64,000 nucleotides of DNA from Nemertoderma westbladi (taxonomy: Eukaryota; Xenacoelomorpha; Nemertodermatida; Nemertodermatidae). The notes under the pieces were generated by a model. It searched no databases. It was not told the DNA's origin and saw nothing but the letters and a program-made list of their open reading frames with translations. Made by a program: the position numbers and the translations under genes. Positions 1 through 9,936 of the stretch are shown here, one piece after another. Position 1 is the stretch's first letter, and every line of letters starts with the position of its first letter. The stretch is taken from contig JAUCBJ010001846.1 of assembly GCA_032718475.1 (NCBI GenBank), positions 124,001 through 188,000 of the forward strand, given 5' to 3'.

Positions 1-929
1 AGGCGGCTGATCAAACAAATAGCCCCATTATACTGCAAAGTTCAGCAGGGGCTCGAAAATACGCCGGGGCTGAATTTGTTCGTCACTTGCTTTTAGGCGC
101 ACTTGAAAAATGGCCACATATTCCGTTGGTTATGCACCAAGACCATGGGGCCTCCCCTGCGGTTTGTGTGCGTTCTATTCAGCTGGGTTTTTCATCTGTC
201 ATGATGGATGGCTCCTTGCATGAAGATATGAAAACCCCCGCTGATTTTGACTACAATGTTCTAGTTACATCCCAAGTGGTTCAAATGGCGCATGCCTGCG
301 GCGTTTCAGTCGAAGGCGAACTAGGCTGCTTAGGCTCCCTTGAAACAGGCCTTGCAGGCGAAGAAGATGGCTCAGGCGCCCAAGGGAAATTAAACAAAGC
401 ACAACTGTTAACCGACCCACGAGAGGCCGCTGATTTTGTTAAGCAAACAAAAGTAGATGCCCTGGCCATTGCCATTGGCACCAGCCACGGGGCCTATAAA
501 TTTAGTCAACCCCCTACAAAGGAGGTGTTATCGATTGAGCGTATTAAAGAAATTCACGTGCGAATCCCCAACACCCATTTGGTGATGCATGGCTCATCAT
601 CGGTGCCACAGGACTGGCTAAAAACCATTAATGAACATGGCGGGCAAATGGGCAAAACCTACGGCGTGCCAATTGCTGAGATTCAAGAAGGTATCAAACA
701 TGGGGTTCGCAAGGTCAATATTGACACCGACCTTCGCATGGCCTCCACCGGTGCGATTCGTCAATTTCTTAACGAACACCCCTCTGAATTTGACCCTAGA
801 AAATATTTAATTGAGGCTAAAAAGGCCATGAAAACGATCTGTGTTGAGCGTTTTGAAGCCTTTGGTACAGCTGGCTGGGCGTCTAAAATTAAACCCCTCA
901 GTTTAGGGGCGATGGTGGCAAGGTATTAA
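1..929 (+). CDS. fbaA: Fructose-bisphosphate aldolase class II, Calvin-type (5' partial)
   Basis: This zinc aldolase splits fructose-1,6-bisphosphate to DHAP and glyceraldehyde-3-phosphate in glycolysis, gluconeogenesis or the Calvin cycle. The frame is open from base 3 and codes for [10 protein letters not shown] before the first internal ATG at 87, so the 5' end lies outside the window and 87 is not the true start. Visible family features are the metal/catalytic motif HQDHG, the GELGCLG stretch followed by the long acidic loop typical of the longer class II type-B enzymes, VMHGSSSVP, and the phosphate-binding NIDTD near the C-terminus. The stop at 927-929 gives a normal C-terminus. Family assignment is secure; the exact subtype is from recall. 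Confidence 0.95.
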   Translation, partial: AADQTNSPIILQSSAGARKYAGAEFVRHLLLGALEKWPHIPLVMHQDHGASPAVCVRSIQLGFSSVMMDGSLHEDMKTPADFDYNVLVTSQVVQMAHACGVSVEGELGCLGSLETGLAGEEDGSGAQGKLNKAQLLTDPREAADFVKQTKVDALAIAIGTSHGAYKFSQPPTKEVLSIERIKEIHVRIPNTHLVMHGSSSVPQDWLKTINEHGGQMGKTYGVPIAEIQEGIKHGVRKVNIDTDLRMASTGAIRQFLNEHPSEFDPRKYLIEAKKAMKTICVERFEAFGTAGWASKIKPLSLGAMVARY

Positions 930-1285
930 TGATGAGTGCAAAATACTGCTTTCTAAGGTAGCTGCTATCCTTTACTCAGCAAACGAACATTTAGGCTTTT
1001 CAAATAAAGATTTTCGTTTGAATTAGCGTAAGGGCTCTGAATCCCTTACGCCCTCATCGTGTTTCATTATTGTGTAGATTGGGGCTGTTTTTAAATCTTA
1101 TCTGGCGATTAAATATAATTTGTGAACCACCTAAGTTTTGAAGATAAACTAAGGTTAAAATTTATATCTATCCATACGAAATAGTGATACAGTCCGAGCA
1201 CCGCAGCAAATCTATTTTTCTTAATTTGGTGTTAGGTGTACAAAAAGAAATTTTCGAGTCCTTGATGGCACAGCGATAGGAGAAA
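930..1285. other. Non-coding stretch after fbaA
   Basis: No open frame with coding character was seen on either strand. It contains one clear inverted repeat (1026-1051), listed separately. Otherwise it is AT-rich with no recognisable RNA gene. The 3' part presumably carries the promoter of the lipoprotein gene that starts at 1286, but no good -35/-10 pair stands out. Confidence 0.5.
1026..1051. repeat. Inverted repeat downstream of fbaA, possible terminator stem
   Basis: Perfect 9-bp arms GCGTAAGGG and CCCTTACGC flank an 8-nt loop, about 100 nt after the fbaA stop. No U-tract follows directly, so it is not a textbook intrinsic terminator. It could act as a 3' stabilising hairpin or a weak terminator. 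Confidence 0.4.
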
Positions 1286-1758
1286 ATGATGAAAAAATTA
1301 ATTATAGTTGTTATTTCTTTCGGTCTTCTAGTTGGGTGTGCAGGCAGCGCAAGCCATAAAGTGGTAAGTTCACATCGAGCAGGAGATAGTAAACGTGCCC
1401 ACAAATTGATGTTGAGATTATAAAAGCACAAGCCGTTATAGACGGGGTCAACCGAAATAAGCAGGATGTTAGTGGGGCAGATGTAGTTGATGGAATATTA
1501 TGGTTCCTGTTTAATATGATCGCAAAATCGGGCAATTATACTGATGCTATTGATGCGGCAGATCGTCGCATTGGCGTTCTTCAATCATTGCGAAAGGATC
1601 AAAACTGCGAGGTTGTCTCAACAAAAAAACAAAACGCGGCGGCTTTAAAATTAAGCGAGGAACTCACAAAGTTGAACGACCTATATAAAACGGATGCGTT
1701 GACAAAAGAAGAGTGTAAGGTAGCGAAGCAAAAAGTTTTAAACAGTGTTAGCTATTAA
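1286..1758 (+). pseudogene. Small SHOCT-domain lipoprotein, broken by a frameshift
   Basis: An ATG at 1286 opens a signal sequence with a lipobox (LLVGC, Cys at residue 18), but this frame stops at 1421. The adjacent frame is open from about 1393 to 1758. It carries a conserved-looking stretch (VIDGVNRNKQDVSGADVVDGI) and ends in a motif resembling the SHOCT short C-terminal domain (EELTKLNDLYKTDALTKEE). The two halves join if one base is missing near the A-run at 1391-1393, giving about 157 codons. Similar small lipoproteins occur in other gammaproteobacteria (recall). It would have been an outer-membrane or periplasmic lipoprotein of unknown role. Either a real frameshift or a homopolymer sequencing error is possible. 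Confidence 0.7.
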
Positions 1759-2139
1759 AGTGATTAACAGGATAAATGCAAGCGGGTCAGTAAAAAGCTG
1801 CTCCGTTTAGTTGCTAGTGATTGATAAATTAGATTGATCATAAATATTGTGTGTGAGACTGACGCTAATATGATGGAAGGGGCATTGTTGTAGATTTGCC
1901 TAAAACTCACTGATTCTTTGTTTTTTAAAACAATGAAGGGTGTGCAGTGCTTTGGTGCTAAGAGTAATTTTCATTTAAAGGCTTATCAAAGCATTTTGAT
2001 TCATTGCATAGAACGCATCATTTATGGGCAGACGCTTTATATTCACCGATCACATGGGGGTTAAACGAATACAAAACTTACTATTAAATTTTCTTGGCGT
2101 TATTCTTCGAGAATTGTCTGCCTAAAAGTTGATCAGCCA
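1759..2139. other. Non-coding stretch between lipoprotein relic and DUF1353 gene
   Basis: AT-rich, with stops scattered in all frames. No repeat, hairpin or RNA gene convincing enough to call was seen. It separates two convergent genes, so termination of both is expected here. Confidence 0.5.
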
Positions 2140-2517
2140 TTAAATATCAATCACCTCATTTCTTTTAAACCAGTACAGCCAACCCATAAGCTGTAAACCT
2201 AGAAAAATGAGCCAGGCAATGATTTTGGGGCAACCCATTTTAGTGATACCTTTTCTGAACCAAATATCTGCCTGAAGTTTTTTGGTGCAATGTGTTTTGT
2301 AACAATAATCATGAATACAGGCTTCTATCATCCAAGCGCCATAAGGGGAGTATAAAAATCTAAATAGCCGAGGCACACTTGCCCCATCGAAACCAAAGCC
2401 TTTGGGTACTTCAAATTGTTTATGTTGGATGCTAAATTTAATAACATCAGTTGTTTCCATCCAAGCGCGCTTGTACCAGCGATCCGGTTTCCTGAGTTTA
2501 AAGGGAAAGTAATCCAT
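2140..2517 (-). CDS. DUF1353 family protein
   Basis: This 125-residue protein has the DUF1353 signature: VPKGFGFDGASVPR followed about 25 residues later by IHDYCY. The family is found in bacteria and in phages, and its function is unknown. The His-Asp pair and the preceding Asp may form an active or metal site, but that is inference. A hydrophobic stretch near the C-terminus (IIAWLIFLGLQLMGWLYWF) could anchor it in the membrane. The gene stands alone, 55 nt from the 3' end of priA, and may be a leftover of phage cargo. No other phage gene is nearby. Confidence 0.75.
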   Translation of the reverse strand: MDYFPFKLRKPDRWYKRAWMETTDVIKFSIQHKQFEVPKGFGFDGASVPRLFRFLYSPYGAWMIEACIHDYCYKTHCTKKLQADIWFRKGITKMGCPKIIAWLIFLGLQLMGWLYWFKRNEVIDI

Positions 2518-2572
2518 TTTATTTAACGATTAATGTTTTGATATCATTTATTCTAATATAAATTAAGCGATT

Positions 2573-4753
2573 TTAATACATATCAATGGGATCAATATCA
2601 ATGATAATGCTGCCTTTGATGGCTTGCTTGGTTTTTTCAATCATCGGCTGGCAATGTTTGATTAATGCATGCAAGGCCGGTCGTTTATTGGCTTCAAGCA
2701 AAATATAATAACGGTAGTGTCCACTTACTTTCTCAAGTAATGCCGGTAGGGGGCTGTGAACGGTGATGTTAAGTTTAGTTGAGCTTTGCTCAAGGTGTTG
2801 AGCCAGTATGTTAAGCTGGTTTTCTAACAGCGATGGGTTGGGGCTTTTAGCACGAATCAATACATGGTATTTAAAAGGGGGGAGGTTGAAGCGTTTTCTA
2901 TCATCGAAAATTGGCTGTATGCACATATTGTAATGCTGGTGGTGTTGGGTAATATTTTGCCACAAGGGGTGTGCTCGCAGATGGGTTTGTATGATCACAT
3001 GGCCTTGCTTTTTGCCGCGACCCACACGCCCAATGAGTTGAACAATTAATTGAACAAAGCGCTCTTGTTGGTAAAAATCAGGGCTTAAAAGGCCTTGGTC
3101 AGCGTTTAGAATGCCACAAACCGTTAGGTTGGGAAAGTGGTGTCCTTTGGCGATCATTTGTGTGCCAATCATGATGCAAGGGTGGCCTTGTTTGATGTAT
3201 TCAATTGAATCTTTATTTTGTTTGGCTTGGTCTTTATCAATTCGAAGTACCGGCGCGCTAAATTGCTGTTTAATCATATTTTCAATGCGCTGGGTGCCAT
3301 AACCCAAGGGTTTAAGGTTTTGGGTGTGACATTGTGGGCAGGCAAGCGGGGCGGGCTCGGTGTGGTCACAGAAATGGCAGCGTATTTTTTGATCAAGGTG
3401 CAACACAATCGCTCGATCACAACCCTTACAATGGATGATATGCTTACAACTCTTACAATATAAATATTTGGCAAACCCCCGTTGGTTTAAAAACAGCATC
3501 ACTTGTTGCTGACTGGCCAGTGTTTGATGAATTTTTTGAATAAGTGCTAGGGATAAAATATGCCCCCCTTGCTTGTTCATATCCACAAGTTGTAGGCCAA
3601 CAGGTGTGTCGGGGTTAACTTTTTGATCAATACAGGTCATCGACCATTTATTTTTTTGCACATTGTAAAGGGCGCTAATATCCGGCGTGCCAGAGGCCAG
3701 CACAATGCCAATGTTTTGTTGTTTAGCGCGCATAATGGCACTGTTTTTTGCACAATAACGCGGTGTTCCATCGTTTTGTTTAAACGCATTGTCATGGGAT
3801 TCATCCACAATCACCAAACCCAATGCTTTAAACGGTAAAAACACAGCCGATCGTGTTCCAATAACAACTTGCACTTGACCACTTAAGGTGTTTTGCCAAA
3901 TTTGGTGTTGTAATTTATTGCCCAATCCGGAATGAAAAGTGACAGCTATTTGATGACCTAGCCGATTTTCAAAATAATCAAACAGTGCATGCGTGAGTGC
4001 GATTTCAGGCACCAAAATTAGCACCTGTTGTTGTCGCATCAGCATGTATTCTGTTAAATGAAGGTAAACTTCAGTTTTGCCGGCCCCGGTTTTGCCATTA
4101 ATAAGATGGCAGAAAAAAATGTTTTGAGAGAGTTTGGGAACAATAAAATCAACACTTTGTTGTTGCTGAGGGTTTAATTGATGTTTGTTTCGGGCTCCCT
4201 TAAAAATAGGTAGCTTGTCAGGCGGTTCATTTAATGGCTTTTTTTCGATCACCTTTTTTTTAATCAACGATTGAATGCTTTGGTGTGATTGGGGAAATGC
4301 TTGATAAAGCAGTTGGCAAACTTGTTGGTTGTGATTTGCTTTTAGGTAATTAACAATGGCGATTTGTTTAGAGCCTGTCAGTGTTGGGTGCTGATCAATA
4401 AGTATGAACTGATCTGATGTGCGTGTATTGGTTGGTTCTTTTTTAAGGGATGTAGGCAAGGCAAAAAATAACCCTTGACCGGTGGGACAATGGTAATAAT
4501 CACAAAGCCAGCGAATAAATAACAAAGTAGCGACGTTAATCACCGGTTTCATTTCAAGTGTTTCTTCAATCGGTTTGATGGTTTTAAGCGCTTCAGGCTT
4601 TGAGACTTTTTTGTACACAATGCCTAGGTGGCGACGCTTGCCAACGGTGACAATAACGCGGGTACCTATCATCAGCATGGCAGGGTGCTGATAGGTTAGA
4701 CATCCATCGCTGAATCGCGTATTCAGTGCAATTTGAAAAAAATAATTTTTCAC
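2573..4753 (-). CDS. priA: Primosomal replication restart helicase PriA
   Basis: PriA binds stalled or D-loop forks, unwinds the lagging arm and loads the replicative helicase. The 726-residue product has an N-terminal DNA-binding part, Walker A GKTGAGKTE at 220-228, and a DESH box at 317-320 where E. coli has DEEH. It also has eight cysteines at about 433-475 in four CxxC pairs, forming the two zinc sites of PriA, and a C-terminal helicase lobe with QLIGRVGRG. Length is normal for the family. It is transcribed divergently from clpB across 72 nt. The Ser in the DExH box is a mild variant and the site otherwise looks functional. Confidence 0.97.
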   Translation of the reverse strand: MKNYFFQIALNTRFSDGCLTYQHPAMLMIGTRVIVTVGKRRHLGIVYKKVSKPEALKTIKPIEETLEMKPVINVATLLFIRWLCDYYHCPTGQGLFFALPTSLKKEPTNTRTSDQFILIDQHPTLTGSKQIAIVNYLKANHNQQVCQLLYQAFPQSHQSIQSLIKKKVIEKKPLNEPPDKLPIFKGARNKHQLNPQQQQSVDFIVPKLSQNIFFCHLINGKTGAGKTEVYLHLTEYMLMRQQQVLILVPEIALTHALFDYFENRLGHQIAVTFHSGLGNKLQHQIWQNTLSGQVQVVIGTRSAVFLPFKALGLVIVDESHDNAFKQNDGTPRYCAKNSAIMRAKQQNIGIVLASGTPDISALYNVQKNKWSMTCIDQKVNPDTPVGLQLVDMNKQGGHILSLALIQKIHQTLASQQQVMLFLNQRGFAKYLYCKSCKHIIHCKGCDRAIVLHLDQKIRCHFCDHTEPAPLACPQCHTQNLKPLGYGTQRIENMIKQQFSAPVLRIDKDQAKQNKDSIEYIKQGHPCIMIGTQMIAKGHHFPNLTVCGILNADQGLLSPDFYQQERFVQLIVQLIGRVGRGKKQGHVIIQTHLRAHPLWQNITQHHQHYNMCIQPIFDDRKRFNLPPFKYHVLIRAKSPNPSLLENQLNILAQHLEQSSTKLNITVHSPLPALLEKVSGHYRYYILLEANKRPALHALIKHCQPMIEKTKQAIKGSIIIDIDPIDMY

Positions 4754-4825
4754 CTTCTTTGGAAATTAGGTTGATTTTCTCAAAGCCATTATTACATTTT
4801 AAGTAAACAACTAAATTTTTATGCT

Positions 4826-7381
4826 ATGCAATTCAATCAACTAACTCAGCGCTTACAAGATGCCCTAGGGGATGCACACACCCTTGCGTTTGAAAACAAC
4901 CATCATGCCATTGAACCCATTCATTTGCTTAAAGTTTTATGTCAATCAAAGGATTTTTCATCCTTGTTGGTTAAATCAGGTGTGAAGCTGGATCAGTTAA
5001 AATCGTTAACAGATGATGCACTCAAAAAAATCCCCAAGGTAACCGGCAGCACGGTTGAACTTCGTCCTTCGTCTGCATTCACCAACTTATTGCAATTAGC
5101 CAATCAATTGGCCAAAAAAAACAACGACCAGTATGTTGCCACCGAATGGGTGTATTTGGCTATGCTGCAAAGCAAAGATACGGTTAGCCACCTTTTAAAA
5201 CAAGCCGGTGCAGATGAAACATTAATGAAACAAGCCATTAAAGATTGGCGCTTGGGTAGTGTGGTGGATTCTCAGCAAGCAGAAGACCTTCGGGAGGCGC
5301 TTGAAAAATACACCCTTGATTTAACCAAGCAGGCCCAATTGGGAAAACTAGACCCGGTGATTGGTCGTGATGATGAAATTCGCCGGTCCATACAAGTGCT
5401 GCAACGTCGAACCAAAAACAACCCCGTTTTAATCGGTGAACCGGGGGTGGGTAAAACAGCGATTGTTGAAGGCTTGGCACAACGTATTGTTAATAAGGAG
5501 GTACCTAGTGGTTTGCAAAACAAAAAATTATGCGCTCTTGATTTAAGTGCGCTCTTGGCTGGTGCCAAATACCGTGGGGAATTTGAACAGCGTCTTAAGG
5601 CTGTGCTACAGGCCATTGATCAAAACGATGGTGGGGTCATTTTATTTATTGATGAAGTCCATACGCTCGTAGGTGCCGGCAAAACAGAGGGGGCGATGGA
5701 TGCAGGCAATATGCTAAAGCCTGCTTTGGCCCGTGGCACATTGCACTGTATTGGAGCAACAACACTGGATGAATATCGACAATATATTGAAAAGGACTCA
5801 GCACTAGAGCGACGCTTTCAAAAAGTGTTGGTAGAGGAGCCCGATACTGAAGCCACTGTGGCCATTTTACGGGGGCTTAAGGAAAAATATGAGCTGCATC
5901 ATGGGGTAGAGATCACAGATGCGGCGATCCTATCAGCGGCTAGTTTATCCACCCGTTACATTACTGACAGGCACTTGCCCGATAAAGCCATTGATTTAAT
6001 TGATGAGGCGGCTAGCCAAATTCGGATGGAGATTGATTCAAAACCTGAGCGCATGGACAAGTTGGATCGTCGTATTGTGCAGCTTAAAATTGAGCAACAA
6101 GCCCTTCAAAAAGAAACCAATGCGGCTGTTAAAAAGCGCTTCACGGTTATTCAAAAAAACATAGCCGATTTAGAAAAAGAGTATGCCAATTTAGCTGAAA
6201 TATGGCGTGGTGAAAAATCAATACTTAAAGCTACCAAACAATTAAAAGAACAACTAGATAACGCAAAATTAGCATTGGAAAAAGCCAAACGAGCGGGTGA
6301 TTTAGCGAAGATGTCAGAACTTCAATATGGTGTGATACCGACTTTAGCGAAAAACATTCAATCCACCAACCAAGAAAAAAAAGCGCAAATGACGCTGCTT
6401 CGCGATAAAGTAACTGATATAGAAATTACCCAAGTTGTTGCCAGATGGACAGGCATTCCACTTAACAAAATGCTACAAGGTGAGCGTGATAAATTACTAG
6501 AAATGGAAGCCCATCTTGGTCAACGCGTTGTGGGTCAAAAACAAGCCATTTGTGCTGTTTGTCATGCGGTGCGTCGTTCGCGCGCCGGGCTTTCAGACCC
6601 CAAGCGCCCTAGCGGGTCGTTTTTATTTTTGGGTCCAACCGGTGTGGGAAAAACAGAATTAACAAAGGCATTGGCCGCTTTTTTGTTTAATACGGAAGAT
6701 GCATTAGTTCGGGTTGATATGTCCGAGTTTATGGAAAAGCACGCAGTCTCGCGCTTAATCGGGGCACCTCCAGGGTATGTGGGTTATGAACAAGGGGGTT
6801 ACTTAACCGAAGCGATTCGGCGCAAACCCTATAGTGTTATTTTGTTAGATGAGGTTGAAAAAGCACACACGGATGTATTTAACATTTTACTTCAAGTGTT
6901 AGATGATGGCAGGCTAACCGATGGGCAAGATAGAACGGTTGATTTTAAAAATACTGCGATTATCATGACCTCTAATTTGGGTTCCGACTTAATTCAGGCG
7001 CAACATGGTCGATCTATTGATCATCAATTAAAAGAACGGGTTGCCGAGCATTTTCGGCCTGAATTTTTTAACCGTATTGATGAGGTGGTGATATTTAATC
7101 AATTAACAGCTCAAGATGTCACCCAAATTGCCACCCTTCAAATCGACTTACTCAAAAAGCGTTTGGCCGCCATGAATATTGAAGTGGTGTTTGAAGCAAG
7201 TGTGTTGGATTATGTAGTTAAAAAAGGATTCGATGTTCAATATGGTGCCAGACCCCTTAAACGAGCCATTCAAAAACATGTGGAAAATCCGCTAGCGCAA
7301 CTGTTGCTCAGTCAATCGTTTGAAGGGAAAAAATTGATCGCCAGCCAATCAGGTGAAACTATACGTTTTGACACTACTTGA
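4826..7381 (+). CDS. clpB: ATP-dependent disaggregase ClpB
   Basis: This hexameric AAA+ chaperone works with DnaK to pull apart protein aggregates. Domain order is clear: an N-terminal Clp_N repeat region (1-145), NBD1 with Walker A GEPGVGKT at 204-211, a coiled-coil M-domain at about 400-525 rich in Lys/Glu, and NBD2 with Walker A GPTGVGKT at 603-610. The D2 small domain follows to residue 851. The M-domain separates ClpB from ClpA and ClpC. The gene ends 8 nt from the convergent fabB stop. No sigma-32-type promoter was recognised in the 72-nt priA-clpB gap, so heat-shock control cannot be read from sequence. Confidence 0.97.
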   Translation: MQFNQLTQRLQDALGDAHTLAFENNHHAIEPIHLLKVLCQSKDFSSLLVKSGVKLDQLKSLTDDALKKIPKVTGSTVELRPSSAFTNLLQLANQLAKKNNDQYVATEWVYLAMLQSKDTVSHLLKQAGADETLMKQAIKDWRLGSVVDSQQAEDLREALEKYTLDLTKQAQLGKLDPVIGRDDEIRRSIQVLQRRTKNNPVLIGEPGVGKTAIVEGLAQRIVNKEVPSGLQNKKLCALDLSALLAGAKYRGEFEQRLKAVLQAIDQNDGGVILFIDEVHTLVGAGKTEGAMDAGNMLKPALARGTLHCIGATTLDEYRQYIEKDSALERRFQKVLVEEPDTEATVAILRGLKEKYELHHGVEITDAAILSAASLSTRYITDRHLPDKAIDLIDEAASQIRMEIDSKPERMDKLDRRIVQLKIEQQALQKETNAAVKKRFTVIQKNIADLEKEYANLAEIWRGEKSILKATKQLKEQLDNAKLALEKAKRAGDLAKMSELQYGVIPTLAKNIQSTNQEKKAQMTLLRDKVTDIEITQVVARWTGIPLNKMLQGERDKLLEMEAHLGQRVVGQKQAICAVCHAVRRSRAGLSDPKRPSGSFLFLGPTGVGKTELTKALAAFLFNTEDALVRVDMSEFMEKHAVSRLIGAPPGYVGYEQGGYLTEAIRRKPYSVILLDEVEKAHTDVFNILLQVLDDGRLTDGQDRTVDFKNTAIIMTSNLGSDLIQAQHGRSIDHQLKERVAEHFRPEFFNRIDEVVIFNQLTAQDVTQIATLQIDLLKKRLAAMNIEVVFEASVLDYVVKKGFDVQYGARPLKRAIQKHVENPLAQLLLSQSFEGKKLIASQSGETIRFDTT

Positions 7382-7389
7382 TCAACTAT

Positions 7390-8625
7390 TTATGAAGGGG
7401 AGCATTTTTTAAAGACCAAAGCGGCATTATTACCCCCAAAACCAAAGTTATTGGTCATGGCCATATTCAATTGCTTTTGTGTGGTTTTTTGGATGATGGG
7501 AAAATCTTTTGCTTTGGGGTCAATATTTTCAATGTTAATTGAAGGGGCGATAAAATTGTTTTCCATCATAAGTAGGGTATAAATGGCTTCTTGTGCACCA
7601 CAAGCCCCTAAAGAATGACCCGTCATGCTTTTGGTGGAGCTAATATCAGGAATGTTTTGTCCAAATGTTTGTTCAATTGCTTCAAGTTCAGAAAGATCCC
7701 CAACCGGGGTGCTGGTACCATGAGCATTGATGTAGTCAATGCTGGCAGAATCAATTCCATCAAGGGCCTTTTTCATGCATCGACTAGCCCCTGTTGCGTT
7801 AGGTTGTACCATGTTTTTCCCATCTGATGTTGAGCCATAACCGATAATTTCTGCATAAATTTTTGCCCCTCTGGCCATGGCGTGATCCACACTTTCTAGT
7901 ATTAATGTGCCAGAGCCGCTGGCAATTACAAAGCCGTCTCTGTTGAGATCATAAGGTCTTGAGGCAATTTCAGGGGTATCGTTGTACTTTCTTGAAAGCG
8001 CGCCCATGGCATCAAATGGGGAGGCAAATGTATATTGCAGTTCATCAGCACCCACTGCGATGATTATATCTTGTCGATTGTCTTGTATAGCTTGAAAGCC
8101 TAATCCAATGGCATGTGTTGAGCTTGCGCAAGCGGCTGATACAGACAAACCAATGCCGTTGATTTCAAACATGGTGCATATGTTGGCACTAACGGAACTG
8201 CTCATCATTTTGGGCACACCAAACGCTGATAAGCTCTTAAAGCCTTCAGTATTTAGAGCATGGGCTTGATCGTGTATAAATTTGGTTGGAGTGCCCCCCG
8301 CACCACAAATACTTCCAACATTGGGTTTATTAGCAATAGCTTGCTTATCAATGCCGGCGTCTTCTAAGGCAGATAGGGTTGATAATGCAGCATAAATTGA
8401 ACCCTCTGCCATGAATCGGCGGTATTTTCGATGTATTTTTTGTGAAACGATAGCAGCATCTAAGGGTGCTTTTCCGGACACAAGTGAGAGCAATTTTCTT
8501 TCTTTGAATTCCTCATCAAATTTAATACCACTTTTACCTGTTTTTAATGAATGCAGTACGTCAATTTTGCTACTTCCAATATTAGAGCAGATACCAATTC
8601 CGGTGACGACAACGCGTTTTTTCAT
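7390..8625 (-). CDS. fabB: Beta-ketoacyl-ACP synthase I
   Basis: This condensing enzyme elongates cis-3-decenoyl-ACP and so commits carbon to unsaturated fatty acids. The 411-residue thiolase fold shows the nucleophile Cys166 (AACASS), His302 (NAHGTSTP), Lys332 and His337 (TKSMTGHSLG), plus the C-terminal NNFGFGGNN. It lies directly downstream of fabA on the same strand (8-nt gap), the classic fabAB arrangement of gammaproteobacteria, which supports FabB over FabF. Expression is probably from a promoter upstream of fabA. Confidence 0.95.
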   Translation of the reverse strand: MKKRVVVTGIGICSNIGSSKIDVLHSLKTGKSGIKFDEEFKERKLLSLVSGKAPLDAAIVSQKIHRKYRRFMAEGSIYAALSTLSALEDAGIDKQAIANKPNVGSICGAGGTPTKFIHDQAHALNTEGFKSLSAFGVPKMMSSSVSANICTMFEINGIGLSVSAACASSTHAIGLGFQAIQDNRQDIIIAVGADELQYTFASPFDAMGALSRKYNDTPEIASRPYDLNRDGFVIASGSGTLILESVDHAMARGAKIYAEIIGYGSTSDGKNMVQPNATGASRCMKKALDGIDSASIDYINAHGTSTPVGDLSELEAIEQTFGQNIPDISSTKSMTGHSLGACGAQEAIYTLLMMENNFIAPSINIENIDPKAKDFPIIQKTTQKQLNMAMTNNFGFGGNNAALVFKKCSPS

Positions 8626-8633
8626 ATATATTT

Positions 8634-9128
8634 TTATTGTTTAAATAGCCCAACTTTAAGTCTTTTGGCTTTATAAATCAAGCAACCATCGCACCACAGC
8701 TGGCCATCTGCACATATAAGTGCTTGACCAGAGCGCTCCATGATTTTTTCGATATCAATTTTGTAAGTTACCAGCTTTTTATCAGGGGTAACCTCACCTT
8801 TGAATGAAACATCACCACAGCCCAAAGCACGACCTTTCCCCACTTGTTTGGTTTGACCAAAGTAAAAGCCAACCAGTTGCCACATACCATCTAACCCTAA
8901 ACAGCCCGGCATGACAGGGTCTTCAATAAAATGACATTTAAAAAACCACGCATCGGGTGATACATCAAGTTCAGCTTCAATATAGCCTTGTTGATATTTA
9001 CCAGCCTTTTCCTCGAATGCAGTTATTCGATCAAACATCAGCATCGGGGGTGTGGGTAGTTTGGGGCCATCTACCACAAAGCCTTGTTGGCCAATATTGA
9101 GAATACGCTCTTTACTATATCGTGCCAT
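8634..9128 (-). CDS. fabA: 3-hydroxydecanoyl-ACP dehydratase/isomerase
   Basis: FabA dehydrates 3-hydroxydecanoyl-ACP and isomerises the trans-2 to the cis-3 double bond, the branch point of anaerobic-type unsaturated fatty acid synthesis. The 164-residue hot-dog protein has catalytic His66 (KCHFIEDPVMPGCLG) and Asp80 (GLDGMWQLVG), which align with E. coli His70 and Asp84. First gene of a fabA-fabB operon, divergent from coaX across 82 nt. Length and motifs are normal. Confidence 0.97.
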   Translation of the reverse strand: MARYSKERILNIGQQGFVVDGPKLPTPPMLMFDRITAFEEKAGKYQQGYIEAELDVSPDAWFFKCHFIEDPVMPGCLGLDGMWQLVGFYFGQTKQVGKGRALGCGDVSFKGEVTPDKKLVTYKIDIEKIMERSGQALICADGQLWCDGCLIYKAKRLKVGLFKQ

Positions 9129-9210
9129 ATTATTTTTATTAAACGTTAACTTATTGGCAATCTAAAATCAGGTATTATAACACATTATAAATACATGGAT
9201 TTTTATTTCT

Positions 9211-9936
9211 ATGACATTGATGCTTGATATTGGTAACACAACAATCGCTTGGCTTTGGGTTGATCAAAAGGGCGTATTTTCTTCCATTTACCGAGCCAAT
9301 CACGGTGATTATAGCAAGCTGACTCAACAGCTTGGCTTGTATCAATGGGAAGCTGCTTACATTGCCAATGTGTCGGGGTGTGAGTGCTTAGCGGCTTGTG
9401 TGGAACTTTTAAAGGATCGCCCTATTTACTTGTGTAAAGCAAGTAGGCGTTGTGGGGAGCTGAGAAATGGCTATAAGGATTATCAAGCCTTGGGGGTAGA
9501 TCGTTGGTTAGGTATGGTAGGTGTTTGGCAAAAAAATGGTGCTAAGGGCCCTTTTTATTTAATTGATGTAGGCACAACCACCACCATTGATTATGTGGAT
9601 GAAGTGAGTCAGCACCAAGGGGGGTTTATTTTGCCGAGTCACACGGCTTACTTAGGCGCCATTTTTACCAAAACAACGCTAAGCCCATCCGGTCACATCC
9701 TTGAAAAAACCGATTTGTTGGGTTTTGGTCGCACAACTGGTCAAGGTATTAATGGAGGGTACTTTCAGTTAATTAGCACCTGCCTAAAATTGGGCGATAT
9801 GTCGGCACCTATTTATTTATCAGGGGGAAATTTAGAGACCATTAAGGCAATTTTACCGACTGATCGGTTGATTGAATTACCAATCGCCCTATTTTTAGGT
9901 ATGCAACATCGGGGTGTTAGGTGGCAAAAATATTGA
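9211..9936 (+). CDS. coaX: Type III pantothenate kinase
   Basis: CoaX phosphorylates pantothenate in the first step of CoA synthesis and, unlike CoaA, is not feedback-inhibited by CoA (family knowledge). The 241-residue ASKHA-fold protein has the N-terminal phosphate loop MLDIGNTT with Asp6, GVDRWLGMVG in the middle, the second phosphate motif DVGTTTTIDYVD, and a C-terminal LSGGN element. It overlaps the next gene by 16 nt, so the two are translationally linked. In many proteobacteria coaX follows birA; that partner is absent here. The later CoA steps are encoded at 57622 (coaBC). Confidence 0.93.
   Translation: MTLMLDIGNTTIAWLWVDQKGVFSSIYRANHGDYSKLTQQLGLYQWEAAYIANVSGCECLAACVELLKDRPIYLCKASRRCGELRNGYKDYQALGVDRWLGMVGVWQKNGAKGPFYLIDVGTTTTIDYVDEVSQHQGGFILPSHTAYLGAIFTKTTLSPSGHILEKTDLLGFGRTTGQGINGGYFQLISTCLKLGDMSAPIYLSGGNLETIKAILPTDRLIELPIALFLGMQHRGVRWQKY

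Noticed and set aside
87-929. ATG 87 as the start of fbaA
   Set aside because: Conserved aldolase sequence ([10 protein letters not shown]) is encoded upstream in the same frame up to the window edge.
1168-1535. Two minus-strand frames across the lipoprotein gene
   Set aside because: They are antisense shadows of a frame that has a lipobox and a SHOCT-like end.
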